64,000 bases of DNA from Georgenia muralis (GTDB lineage Bacteria > Actinomycetota > Actinomycetes > Actinomycetales > Actinomycetaceae), in assembly GCF_003814705.1 (NCBI RefSeq), contig NZ_RKRA01000001.1, forward strand, positions 2,976,001 through 3,040,000. Reading direction: 5' to 3'. Of this stretch, positions 34,620-43,277 are shown piece after piece. A model generated the notes under the pieces. The model was given only the letters and a program-made list of their open reading frames with translations. It searched no databases and was not told the DNA's origin. The first letter of the stretch is position 1, and the number at the start of each line of letters is the position of its first letter. Position numbers and translations under genes: made by a program.

Positions 34620-36067
34620 ATAGGAAGCGTGTTCCGAGGGGTCGTGACCCGCCTACTGACTGGCGCCCTGCTGGGTTGCCTTCCAGTTGATCTGTCCGGC
34701 CCCTCGGGCATGGCACCGGCCGGGCCGGTCATGACCTGATAAGAGCTTGGCGGTTCCTCACCAGTGTCCTGTCTGAGCGTCCCGACCGGCGTCGACCCCA
34801 TCGACTCCAGCGAAAGGGCGGTTCCAGCATGACAGCGGCACCAGGAGATGACGACCGTGACGACGGGGCCGAGGAGGTCATCGGAGGCATCGACACCCAC
34901 GCCGAGACCATCCATGTGGCTGTCGTGAGCGTGCTGGGGCGGGAGATCGCCGACGCCGAGTTCGCGACCACTCCGGCGGGCTACCGGGCGGCGTACGACT
35001 TCCTGAACAGCCACGGCGCGATCGAGCGGGTCGGCATCGAGGGCACCAGCTCCTACGGGGCCGGGATCGCCCGGGCATGTGCCGCCGGCGGGCTCGAGGT
35101 CCGAGAGGTGCTGCGCCCCGACAAGACCGTCCGCCGCCGCCAGGGCAAGTCCGACCCCATCGATGCCTATCACGCCGCCCGTGCGGTGCTCTCCGGCCGG
35201 GCGACCTCGCCACCCAAGGACGAGAAGATCCTCGGCCTGCGCGCCCTGCACCTGGCCCGCCGCTCCGCGGTCAAGGCACGCACGGCGACGATCCACCAGA
35301 TCCACCAAGTCCTGGTCACCGCACCGGACTCGATCCGGCAGAAGTACCGTTCCATGACCAACACCAAGCTGGTCACCGCACTGTCCCGAAGCCGCACCAC
35401 CCGCTACGACCCAGTCGGCGCGGCCATCATGCGCGCGTTGAAGGACCTCGCCGCACGACACGAGTTCCTCACTAGTCAGGCCGCTGACCTCGAGCGCGAC
35501 ATCCGTACCGTCGTGGAGTCCATGAACCCCGGTCTGCTCGCCGCCCACGGCGTCGGCCCAGACACCGCTGCCCAGCTGCTCATCACCGCCGGCGCGAACC
35601 CCGACCGGCTCAGCAACGAGGCCTCCTTCGCCGCACTGTGCGGCACCGCACCGGTGCCCGCTTCCTCGGGCAAGACCCGCCGCTACCGGCTCTCCCGGGG
35701 AGGGGACCGCGCCGCGAACAACGCCCTGCACCGCGTCGCCCTGGTCCGCATGTCCAGCGACCCCACCACCCGCGCCTACGTTCAGCGACAACGCGCCAGA
35801 GGCCGCTCGAGCAAAGAGATCCTCCGCACCCTCAAACGTGCCCTCGCCCGGGAGATGTTCAAGTACCTCACCCGAGTCGTCACGGCCCCCGCGACCGCGG
35901 ACTTGCGCCCCGCCCGACAGGCCAAGAACATCACCCTGACCCAGGCCGCCGCCCACTTCGGCGTCTGGCCCATGCACATCTCCACCATCGAACGCGGCAC
36001 CCGCCGCGACGACGACCTCGCCCGCGCCTACCGCCAATGGCTCCAAGCAGCTCGACAACCAATAGGA
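34620..36067 (+). mobile_element. IS110-family insertion sequence
   Basis: The proposed ends carry the same hexamer ATAGGA (34620-34625 and 36062-36067), with no terminal inverted repeats, as expected for IS110 elements. Removing one copy and the DNA between restores the sequence CGATGATAGGAGCATCATCG, a 7-bp inverted repeat around a 6-nt centre. IS110 elements often choose such palindromic targets. The length of 1.45 kb and the long non-coding left end (about 200 bp) also fit the family. Confidence 0.7.
34626..34828 (+). ncRNA. candidate bridge RNA region of the IS110 element
   Basis: IS110-family elements encode a structured bridge RNA in their non-coding end that pairs with target and donor DNA. 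This 203-bp stretch between the left end and the transposase has no coding potential and contains strong hairpins such as GGGTCGTGACCC near 34639. TGATAAGAGC at 34737-34746 matches the restored target TGATAGGAGC at nine of ten bases and could be part of a target-binding loop. Assignment rests on family knowledge and this short match. Confidence 0.4.
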
Positions 36068-36244
36068 GCATCATCGCCCTCGAAGCGTGCGTCGTGCGAG
36101 GTCAGGACGGTGGCACCACGGTGGGGATGGTTGTCGGGCCCGGCCGTGACGTTTCGCGACGCGGCTCGTGCGGTGGCCCGGCACCCGCGTGTCCTGGTGC
36201 CCGTCAGGGGAGCGGTGGTCCTGTCAGGGGAGTGGTGGTCCTGA
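34829..36244 (+). CDS. IS110 family transposase with host-encoded tail
   Basis: The protein has the IS110 RuvC-like N-terminal domain (GGIDTHAETIHVAVV, with acidic residues in VGIEGTSSYGAGIARA and KSDPIDAYHAARAV) and the C-terminal transposase_20 domain (MNPGLLAAHGVGPDTAAQLLITAG, LCGTAPVPASSGKTRRYRLSRGGDRAANNALHRVAL) with its conserved serine region. Residues from about 355 add a helix-turn-helix-like segment (KNITLTQAAAHFGVWPMHISTIERG). Codons up to 36067 belong to the element; the last 58 residues are read from flanking chromosomal DNA because no stop occurs before the right end. The family length is about 400, so the tail is probably incidental. Confidence 0.9.
   Translation: MTAAPGDDDRDDGAEEVIGGIDTHAETIHVAVVSVLGREIADAEFATTPAGYRAAYDFLNSHGAIERVGIEGTSSYGAGIARACAAGGLEVREVLRPDKTVRRRQGKSDPIDAYHAARAVLSGRATSPPKDEKILGLRALHLARRSAVKARTATIHQIHQVLVTAPDSIRQKYRSMTNTKLVTALSRSRTTRYDPVGAAIMRALKDLAARHEFLTSQAADLERDIRTVVESMNPGLLAAHGVGPDTAAQLLITAGANPDRLSNEASFAALCGTAPVPASSGKTRRYRLSRGGDRAANNALHRVALVRMSSDPTTRAYVQRQRARGRSSKEILRTLKRALAREMFKYLTRVVTAPATADLRPARQAKNITLTQAAAHFGVWPMHISTIERGTRRDDDLARAYRQWLQAARQPIGASSPSKRASCEVRTVAPRWGWLSGPAVTFRDAARAVARHPRVLVPVRGAVVLSGEWWS
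36203..36242. repeat. 20-bp tandem duplication before tyrA
   Basis: GTCAGGGGAGCGGTGGTCCT at 36203-36222 is followed at once by a copy with one change (C to T) at 36223-36242. It lies in the tail of the IS110 reading frame, in chromosomal flank. Confidence 0.8.
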
Positions 36245-36335
36245 TGACCCTCTGGGAGTGGTGGGACGCCCGCACGTCGTGCGCGTCACCGGTGAGCCCG
36301 CCGAGGGCTGACAGAGCGGGCGGTACCCTCTCCGG

Positions 36336-37463
36336 GTGCCCGTGAACCCGACCGCCGCCACCGTGTCGACGACCGGACCGGTGAAGATCGTGGGCACCGG
36401 GCTGCTGGGTGCCTCGATCGGCCTGGCCCTGACGTCGGTGGGTCTCGACGTCCACCTCTCCGACCTGTCCCCGACGGCGCAGGCGCTGGCCCGTGACCTC
36501 GGTGCCGGCCGGCCGTTCACCGCCGACGAGCCCGAGCCGGCGCTCGTCGTGGTGGCCACTCCGCCGGACGTGACCGCGGCCGCCGTGGTGGCCCAGCTCC
36601 GCCAGCACCCCGGCGCGGTCGTCACCGACGTCGCGTCGGTCAAGGCGCTCGTGGCTGCGCAGGTCCAGGCAGAGGCGGGTGGGGACGCGAAGCGGTACGT
36701 CGGCTCCCACCCCATGGCCGGTCGTGAACGGTCCGGCGCCGCGGCCGCGGACGCCGACCTCTTCGCCGGGCGTCCCTGGGTCATCGTGCCCGGCGAGGAG
36801 TCGACACCGGAGGCGGTGCGGGTGGTCCGCGCCCTCGCCGTCGACCTCGGCGCGGCGCCGGTGACCCTGGGTGCGCAGGAGCACGACGACGCCGTCGCGC
36901 TCGTCTCGCACGTGCCCCAGCTGGCGTCGTCCCTGGTCGCGGCACGCCTGCACGGTGCGCCGGAGTCGGCGCTGGGCCTGTCCGGCCAGGGCCTGCGCGA
37001 CGTCACCCGGATCGCGGCGTCGGACGCGCAGCTGTGGTCCACCATCCTGGTCGGCAACGCCGGTCCGGTGGGACGTGCGCTGCGGGCCCTGCGCTCCGAC
37101 GTCGACGACCTCATCTCCGCCCTCGACCGTGCGGCCACCCACGGCCCGCTGACCGAGGGCGCCGTCGGTCCGCTCGCCCGGGTCATCGCCGCCGGCAACG
37201 CCGGCGCTGCACGGATCCCCGGCAAGCACGGCGGCGCACCGAACCGGTACGGCGAGGTCGCCGTCCTCGTCCCTGACGCCCCGGGTGAGCTCGGCCGACT
37301 CTTCAGCGAGGTCGGCGAGGCCGGTGTCAACATCGAGGACCTCCAGCTCGAGCACTCGGCCGGCCAGAGCGTCGGTCTCGCGGTCCTCTCCGTGGTGCCG
37401 GCTGCCGCCGAACCACTCGAGGCCGAGCTCGACCGGCGCGGCTGGCGGGTGGTGCGCCGGTGA
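36336..37463 (+). CDS. tyrA: prephenate dehydrogenase
   Basis: The 375-residue enzyme carries out the NAD-dependent oxidative decarboxylation of prephenate in tyrosine synthesis. It has the Rossmann start VKIVGTGLLGASIGLALTSVG, the conserved VTDVASVKALV, SHPMAGRERSG and HDDAVALVSHVPQ motifs. A C-terminal ACT-like domain follows (AVLVPDAPGELGRLFSEVGEAGVNIEDLQLEHS), which suggests allosteric control by an amino acid. GTG 36336 lies seven bases after a TACCCT -10-like box (36324-36329), so the message may be leaderless. It precedes cmk. Confidence 0.94.
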   Translation: MPVNPTAATVSTTGPVKIVGTGLLGASIGLALTSVGLDVHLSDLSPTAQALARDLGAGRPFTADEPEPALVVVATPPDVTAAAVVAQLRQHPGAVVTDVASVKALVAAQVQAEAGGDAKRYVGSHPMAGRERSGAAAADADLFAGRPWVIVPGEESTPEAVRVVRALAVDLGAAPVTLGAQEHDDAVALVSHVPQLASSLVAARLHGAPESALGLSGQGLRDVTRIAASDAQLWSTILVGNAGPVGRALRALRSDVDDLISALDRAATHGPLTEGAVGPLARVIAAGNAGAARIPGKHGGAPNRYGEVAVLVPDAPGELGRLFSEVGEAGVNIEDLQLEHSAGQSVGLAVLSVVPAAAEPLEAELDRRGWRVVRR

Positions 37464-37552
37464 GCGGCCACCCGACGGCGGGGCAGGAGGCGGCGTGCGT
37501 GACTGAGAAGGACCGGACGGCGGGGGCACCCTCCCGCCAGGAGGAGGACACG

Positions 37553-38257
37553 GTGGCACAGGCGAACGGGCGCGCGCTCGTGGTGGCGATCGACGGACCC
37601 TCGGGGTCGGGGAAGTCGACGATCTCTCGGCGCCTCGCCACCGAGCTGGACCTGGCCTACCTCGACACCGGCGCCATGTACCGGGCGGCCACGTGGTGGT
37701 GCCTGCGGCGCGGCGTCGACCTCACGGACGTCGACGGCGTCGCGGCCGTGGTCCGGCAGATGCCGCTCGTCATGGTCACCGATCCGGCCGCCCCGCGCGT
37801 GGTGTGCGACGACGTCGACATCACCGAGGCGATCCGCGCCTCCGAGCTCTCCGCCGTCGTCTCCAGGGTCGCGACGAACCTCGACGTCCGCGCCGAGCTC
37901 GGCCGGCTCCAGCGCGAGATCATCGCCGCCGAGGCGGGTCGCAACGGCATCGTCGCCGAGGGCCGTGACATCACCACCGTCGTGGCGCCCGACGCCGACG
38001 TGCGCCTCCTGCTCATCGCCGACGAGACCGCCCGTCTTGCGCGGCGCGCCAAGGAGCTCCACGGCACCGCCGACGAGGCCACGGTCGCACGCACGCGCGA
38101 CGAGGTCGTGCGCCGCGACGCCGACGACTCCACCGTCTCGACCTTCATGACCGCCGCCGACGGGGTCGTCACGGTCGACTCCTCCGCCTACGGGGTCGAG
38201 GAGACCTTCGAGGCGGTGCTCTCGGTGGTCGAGGCCGCCCGGGCGGGCGGGCGCTGA
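37553..38257 (+). CDS. cmk: cytidylate kinase
   Basis: The enzyme phosphorylates CMP and dCMP. The P-loop [54 protein letters not shown] and [15 protein letters not shown] are family motifs. I chose GTG 37553, which has GGAGGAGG at a perfect distance and gives 234 residues, close to the usual length. GTG 37460 overlaps the tyrA stop and would add 31 residues that look unconserved. The stop overlaps the start of the acyltransferase by one base. Confidence 0.93.
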   Translation: MAQANGRALVVAIDGPSGSGKSTISRRLATELDLAYLDTGAMYRAATWWCLRRGVDLTDVDGVAAVVRQMPLVMVTDPAAPRVVCDDVDITEAIRASELSAVVSRVATNLDVRAELGRLQREIIAAEAGRNGIVAEGRDITTVVAPDADVRLLLIADETARLARRAKELHGTADEATVARTRDEVVRRDADDSTVSTFMTAADGVVTVDSSAYGVEETFEAVLSVVEAARAGGR

Positions 38258-38946
38258 TGGCGCAGAGCCGCGGGCAGGCCGTCCGCCCGGAGGACATCTA
38301 CCGGTGGGGACCGGTGTGGTCGCGGCGCGTGGGCTGGGTGCTGGACCACCTGTGGTGGAACACCACGGTCCTCGGCGCCGAGAACGTCCCGGCCGAGGGC
38401 CCGGTCATCATCGCCTCGAACCACACGGGGATCGTCGACGGCCCCCTGCTCCACGGCGCACTCCCGCGCGGGTCGCACGTCCTGGTCAAGCAGGAGTTCT
38501 TCGACTCCAAGATCGGCTTCCTCATGACGTGGGCGGGCCAGATCCCGGTGGACCGGACCTCGGGGCGAGCGGCGCTGGCGGTCGGCAAGGCGATGCTCGA
38601 CGAGGGCCGGGTGGTGGGGATCTTCCCCGAGGGCACCCGCGGACGCGGCGACGCCTCCGAGATGCGCGCCGGCGTCGCCTGGCTCGCGGTGAACACCGGC
38701 GCCCCGATCGTCCCGGCGGCATGCCTGGGCACCCGGCGCACCGGAGACCCCCGCAGCTACGTCCCGCGGCCGCGCGCCAAGCTCCATGTGGCGTTCGGGG
38801 AGCCGATCAGGCTGCACTTCCCCGAGGGCAGCAGCCGGCGCGAGAAGATGGCGCACGCCATGTCGGCGATCGGCGCCGGGCTGCAGGCGCACGTGGACCA
38901 GGCGCAGCAGGTCACGGGCGTGCGCCTGCCCAAGAGCGACCTGTAG
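38257..38946 (+). CDS. 1-acyl-glycerol-3-phosphate acyltransferase family protein
   Basis: The 229-residue product has the PlsC blocks: block [13 protein letters not shown] (NHxxxxD), block II around [14 protein letters not shown], block [14 protein letters not shown] and block [13 protein letters not shown]. The family acylates lysophosphatidic acid to phosphatidic acid at the membrane, though several actinobacterial paralogues have other acceptors. It overlaps cmk (TGATG) and is followed after 137 bp by der; cmk-plsC-der is a common actinobacterial order. Confidence 0.92.
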   Translation: MAQSRGQAVRPEDIYRWGPVWSRRVGWVLDHLWWNTTVLGAENVPAEGPVIIASNHTGIVDGPLLHGALPRGSHVLVKQEFFDSKIGFLMTWAGQIPVDRTSGRAALAVGKAMLDEGRVVGIFPEGTRGRGDASEMRAGVAWLAVNTGAPIVPAACLGTRRTGDPRSYVPRPRAKLHVAFGEPIRLHFPEGSSRREKMAHAMSAIGAGLQAHVDQAQQVTGVRLPKSDL

Positions 38947-39083
38947 CGGCCGCGACGGAGGCACGGTGCAGCGCCCGCGCCGGGGCGCACCGCGGTACCG
39001 ACGCCGGCGGATCGAGACCGATCGCACCACCCGGACCGGCCGGTCTGGTCGTCGGATGGCCGTGCGCACGGGAGAATGGCGCC

Positions 39084-40682
39084 ATGAGCACCGACCCCGC
39101 GCGTGAGCGCACCGCCGAGCAGCCCGACGACGACCGCCTCGACCAGGCGCAGCCGGCGGCCGACGAGCGCTTCGAGCCGGCCGCCGACCAGCTCGAGCCG
39201 GCGGCCGACGAGCGCACCCCCGAGGAGATCGCCGCCGACCTCGCCGAGGAGAACCGCCGCGCCGAGGCGCTGCGCGCCGGTCTGGCCGACTACGTCCTGG
39301 AGGACGAGGACCTCGCCGTCCTCGAGGCAGGCGAGGCGGACGAGCTCCCGGGTGGTGAGCGGCCCGGCCTGCCGGTGCTCGCCGTCGTCGGCCGGCCCAA
39401 CGTGGGCAAGTCGACCCTGGTCAACAGGATCCTCGGCCGCCGTGAGGCGGTCGTCCAGGACACCCCCGGCGTCACCCGCGACCGGGTGAGCTACCCGGCG
39501 GAGTGGGCCGGTCGCCGGTTCTCGCTCGTCGACACCGGCGGCTGGGAGGTCGACGTCGCCGGCATCGACGCGCGCGTGGCCGAGCAGGCCGAGGTCGCCG
39601 TCGAGATGTCGGACGCCGTGATGTTCGTCGTCGACGCGACGACCGGCCCGACCGACACCGACGAGCGGGTCGTGCGGATGCTGCGCCGCTCGGGCAAGCC
39701 GGTGATCCTCGTCGCGAACAAGGTCGACTCCCCGATGCAGGAGGCCGATGCCGCCACCCTGTGGGCCCTCGGCCTCGGCGAGCCCTACCCCGTCTCGGCC
39801 CTGCACGGCCGCGGCTCGGGCGACGTCCTCGACGCCGCGATGAAGGTCCTGCCCGAGGTCTCCGCCGTCGCGGCGCCCATGCCCGAGGGCGGCCCGCGCC
39901 GGGTGGCCCTGCTCGGCCGGCCGAACGTCGGCAAGTCCTCGCTCCTGAACTCTCTCGCCAAGGCCGAGCGCGTCGTCGTCCACGAGACGGCCGGCACCAC
40001 GCGCGACCCGGTCGACGAGATCGTCGAGCTGGGCGGGAAGCCGTGGTGGTTCGTCGACACGGCCGGCATCCGCCGCCGCGTCCACCAGACCTCCGGCGCG
40101 GACTTCTACGCCTCCCTGCGCACCCAGGCGGCGCTGGAGAAGGCCGAGGTCGCCGTCGTCCTCGTCGACGCCTCCGTGCCGCTCACCGAGCAGGACACCC
40201 GCGTCATCCAACAGGTGATCGACTCCGGCCGGGCGCTCGTCATCGCCTACAACAAGTGGGACCTCATGGACGAGGACCGCCGTCCGTTCCTCGAGCGTGA
40301 GATCGAGCTCGACCTCGTCCAGATCCAGTGGGCCCCGCGGATCAACATCTCCGCGAAGACCGGCTGGCACACCAACCGCCTCGTGCGGGCGCTCGAGACG
40401 GCGCTGGACTCGTGGGACACCCGCATCCCCACCGGCCGGCTCAACGCCTTCCTCGGCGAGCTGACCGCGGCACACCCCCACCCGGTGCGCGGTGGGAAGC
40501 AGCCGCGGATCCTCTTCGCGACCCAGGCCTCCAACCGGCCGCCCCGTTTCGTCATCTTCGCCACGGGCTTCATCGAGGCCGGCTACCGCCGCTTCATCGA
40601 GAACCGGCTCCGGGAGAACTTCGGCTTCGAGGGCTCGCCCATCGAGATCAGCGTCCGGGTGCGGGAGAAGCGACGCCGTTGA
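39084..40682 (+). CDS. der: ribosome biogenesis GTPase Der (EngA)
   Basis: The 532-residue protein has two tandem G domains: the first with [24 protein letters not shown] and NKVD; the second with [26 protein letters not shown] and YNKWDL; and then the KH-like C-terminal domain ([34 protein letters not shown]). Der helps 50S subunit assembly. The first 90 residues form an acidic extension rich in Glu, Asp and Ala with a repeated [20 protein letters not shown] pattern, typical of actinobacterial Der. ATG 39084 was taken as the start. Confidence 0.96.
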   Translation: MSTDPARERTAEQPDDDRLDQAQPAADERFEPAADQLEPAADERTPEEIAADLAEENRRAEALRAGLADYVLEDEDLAVLEAGEADELPGGERPGLPVLAVVGRPNVGKSTLVNRILGRREAVVQDTPGVTRDRVSYPAEWAGRRFSLVDTGGWEVDVAGIDARVAEQAEVAVEMSDAVMFVVDATTGPTDTDERVVRMLRRSGKPVILVANKVDSPMQEADAATLWALGLGEPYPVSALHGRGSGDVLDAAMKVLPEVSAVAAPMPEGGPRRVALLGRPNVGKSSLLNSLAKAERVVVHETAGTTRDPVDEIVELGGKPWWFVDTAGIRRRVHQTSGADFYASLRTQAALEKAEVAVVLVDASVPLTEQDTRVIQQVIDSGRALVIAYNKWDLMDEDRRPFLEREIELDLVQIQWAPRINISAKTGWHTNRLVRALETALDSWDTRIPTGRLNAFLGELTAAHPHPVRGGKQPRILFATQASNRPPRFVIFATGFIEAGYRRFIENRLRENFGFEGSPIEISVRVREKRRR

Positions 40683-41767
40683 TGGGCGGGCCGGGAGACG
40701 CGGGGCGCGGACCGACGGGCGACGCCGAGCGCCGGCCCGCGGCCGACGCGTCGGTCGCGCCCGACCGCCTGCTGCGCTGGGGCCTGCCGCGCGACCCCAA
40801 GGCCGTCGACCACGTCCTGGGGTTCGTCGTGACGACGGTGCTGACGATCGTCGTCACGCGCGGCTACCTCCAGCTCACCGGGTTCCCCCAGATCGGCGGC
40901 GAGACCCTGCACGTCGCGCACGTCCTGTGGGGCGGGCTGGCGATGGCGATCGCCATGGTCCTCGCTCTGTCGTTCGCCGGTCCGGTGGTGCGACCGCTCG
41001 TCGCGTTCGTCGGCGGGGTGGGGTTCGGCCTGTTCATCGACGAGGTCGGGAAGTTCCTCACCCAGGACAACGACTACTTCTTCTCCCCGGCCCCGATGAT
41101 CATGTACCTCACCCTCGTGGGGGTGGTGCTCCTGGCCGACGTCCTGCACGGCCGCCGGCCGCCGCACCCGATCGAGCACGTCGCGGCGGCCGCGGACCAC
41201 GCCGTCGCCGGGATCGCCGGCGGGCTGAGCGAACGCCGCCGCGCCGTCGCCGAGGACCTCCTCGCCAAGGGCGACGGCGCCCGGGGGAGCGCGGAGACGG
41301 CGGCCCTGCTCGCCGTCGTCCCCGACGACGACGCCGAGGTACCCGACCCGCTCGACGCCGCCGGCCGTCGGTTGCAGCGCGTCATGCGCGCCGTGGCGGG
41401 GCGCGAGTGGGCTCTGCGCAGCGTCGGGGTCGCCCTCGGCGCGCTCGTCGCGGTCTCGCTCGGCGCGGTCGTCCTCAGCCTCGACGAGGCGGCGGACCCG
41501 ACGTGGGCACGCGTGACGACCGTGGTGACGGTCGGGCTCAGCCTCGCCGCCGTCGGACGGGCGCTGACGTGGTTGCGGCGCGACCGCTACCGCGCGTTCC
41601 AGTGGCTGCGCCGCGCGGTGCTCGTCAACGTCCTGCTCACCCAGGTCGCGGTCTTCCGCATCGAGCCGTGGCTCGCGACGCTGGGGCTGTTCGTGGCCCT
41701 CGTGGCCCTGGGGATCATCGCGGCCGAGAGGCACCGGCTGGAGCGGCTCCACCGCGGCGAGGGGTAG
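40682..41767 (+). CDS. polytopic membrane protein of unknown function
   Basis: The 361-residue product overlaps the last base of der (TGATG). Seven or so membrane segments can be seen: around HVLGFVVTTVLTIVV, VLWGGLAMAIAMVLAL, LVAFVGGVGFGLFID, MIMYLTLVGVVLLADVL, and three more after residue 230. The segment FGLFIDEVGKFLTQDNDYFF is a striking conserved-looking motif with acidic residues at a membrane edge. A cytoplasmic loop of about 80 residues separates the two hydrophobic halves. I do not recognise a named family. Coupling with der suggests cotranscription rather than shared function. Confidence 0.75.
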   Translation: MGGPGDAGRGPTGDAERRPAADASVAPDRLLRWGLPRDPKAVDHVLGFVVTTVLTIVVTRGYLQLTGFPQIGGETLHVAHVLWGGLAMAIAMVLALSFAGPVVRPLVAFVGGVGFGLFIDEVGKFLTQDNDYFFSPAPMIMYLTLVGVVLLADVLHGRRPPHPIEHVAAAADHAVAGIAGGLSERRRAVAEDLLAKGDGARGSAETAALLAVVPDDDAEVPDPLDAAGRRLQRVMRAVAGREWALRSVGVALGALVAVSLGAVVLSLDEAADPTWARVTTVVTVGLSLAAVGRALTWLRRDRYRAFQWLRRAVLVNVLLTQVAVFRIEPWLATLGLFVALVALGIIAAERHRLERLHRGEG

Positions 41768-41775
41768 GGAAGCCC

Positions 41776-43092
41776 TCACCCGGCCCGCAGGGCCTCGACC
41801 ATCCGGGGCACGGCGCCGTCGACGGCGGGGGCGTACGGGTCGTTGGTGAGCAGGACGAGGACGGCGCCCTGCTCGGGCAGGCACAGCGCCGTCGCGAAGT
41901 GGTACCAGCTCTGTCCGAAGCTGCCGACGGCCGGCGGGCCCACGCTCTTGGTGACGTCGGTGAACCCCAGCCCCCAGGGCACCGGCCCATCCGTCGTGGC
42001 CATCTCGGTCAGGGACGTCCGGGACACCAGGTGCCCGCCGCACAGCAGGTGCATGAACCGCGCGGTCGACGGCGCGTCCCCGGCCATGCCCTCCGCGGCG
42101 CCCGCGTAGCTGGCGTCGCGCAGGCTCGGCAGGTAGCGGCCGCCCTCCTCGTGGAGGGCCGCCGGGTGGGACCGGCGCACGGAGAGGGCGACCGGGCCGG
42201 CGGGGCGCTCGGCCGGCTGGACGACCAGGCGGGCGAGTTCCGGCGCCTCGAGGACGTCCTCGCGCAGCGCCTGGTCCAGGGGCTGCCCGGTGACCTCCTC
42301 CACGAGCAGGCCGAGCAGGAGGTAGTCGGTGGGGGAGTAGGTCGCCGAGCGTATCGGCTCTGGGGGTTCGGGCAGGAGTGCGAGGATCTCGGTGGTCTCC
42401 CAGGCGTCGCCGGGCCGGCGTGCGGCGGCGTCGACCCCCACAGGCCCGGTGTAGTCCAGGATCGTGCTGCGGTGGCCGAGCAGCTCACGGACGGTGACGT
42501 CGCCCGGGTCGATCGGGAGCTTCGGCAGGTAGCGCGCTGCCGGTCGCTCGAGCTCGACCAGTCCTCGCTCCACCAGGGCCATCACCTGCGCCGCGACGAC
42601 GGTCTTGGTGATCGCGCCGAGCTCCATCTGCACGTCGGGCGTCGCGGGGGTGCCGTCGGCCGTCGTCCCCGCGGCGCCGGACCAGGTGCCGCCGGCGCTC
42701 AGCACGGTGGCGGTCGCGACGGTGCCGCGGGAGGCGGCGACGTCGTCGAGCACGGACTGCAGGGTAGCCGTGAGGTCGGCCGGGAGCGGTCCCTCACGGA
42801 TCTCGGCGAGCGGTTCCGCGGGAAAGGGCAGCGGGAAGCTGGTGGGGGTGGGAGCCAGGGACGAGGTGGCTGGGCCGGTCCCGGGCGTCGGGGTGACATC
42901 CGGTGCGGGGTCCGAGGTCGTCCCGGATGCCCGGCCGGGTCCGAGGGTGTTCGGCGAGCGCTGGGGCGCGGCCGTCGAGGCTCCGGACGCAGGAGCGGAG
43001 GGGGCCGGTCCGGGCGACGTTTCCGTAGGCTGCGCGCTGCAGCCCGCCAGCAGGAAGATGGCGGCGAGGCGCGTGAGCGTCCGTGGTGCCAC
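41776..43092 (-). CDS. beta-lactamase-fold lipoprotein with degenerate active site
   Basis: The 438-residue product begins with a lipoprotein signal (RLAAIFLLAGC, lipobox LAGC) and a Pro/Ser/Thr-rich linker of about 75 residues, followed by a class C beta-lactamase/D-alanyl-D-alanine carboxypeptidase-like serine hydrolase domain. The SxxK motif, usually GSITKT, reads GAITKTVVAAQVM, so the nucleophilic Ser is replaced by Ala; the YxN motif reads YSPTDYLLLG, without Asn. It is probably not a working serine hydrolase; peptidoglycan binding or sensing is possible. It is paralogous to the next gene and both run toward der. Confidence 0.82.
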   Translation of the reverse strand: MAPRTLTRLAAIFLLAGCSAQPTETSPGPAPSAPASGASTAAPQRSPNTLGPGRASGTTSDPAPDVTPTPGTGPATSSLAPTPTSFPLPFPAEPLAEIREGPLPADLTATLQSVLDDVAASRGTVATATVLSAGGTWSGAAGTTADGTPATPDVQMELGAITKTVVAAQVMALVERGLVELERPAARYLPKLPIDPGDVTVRELLGHRSTILDYTGPVGVDAAARRPGDAWETTEILALLPEPPEPIRSATYSPTDYLLLGLLVEEVTGQPLDQALREDVLEAPELARLVVQPAERPAGPVALSVRRSHPAALHEEGGRYLPSLRDASYAGAAEGMAGDAPSTARFMHLLCGGHLVSRTSLTEMATTDGPVPWGLGFTDVTKSVGPPAVGSFGQSWYHFATALCLPEQGAVLVLLTNDPYAPAVDGAVPRMVEALRAG

Positions 43093-43277
43093 CGCCCCAG
43101 TCTGCGCCGTCGGGCGGCTCGGCGCAGGCTGGCGGGGCCACGTCCGCAGGGCGGGCAGGAGGATCCGGGAGGAATCAGGACGTGGACTCCGAGGCCGGTG
43201 GACGCGGGCTCAGGCCGGTGCACCTCGCCCCGCGAGGGTCGGTGGTCCCCAGGGCGGCGGCTCCGTGGTCCAGGGAC

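Noticed and set aside
40583-42043. A 486-codon minus-strand frame under der and the membrane protein gene
   Set aside because: Arg/His/Asp-rich shadow without domain, opposite a coupled der-membrane protein pair.
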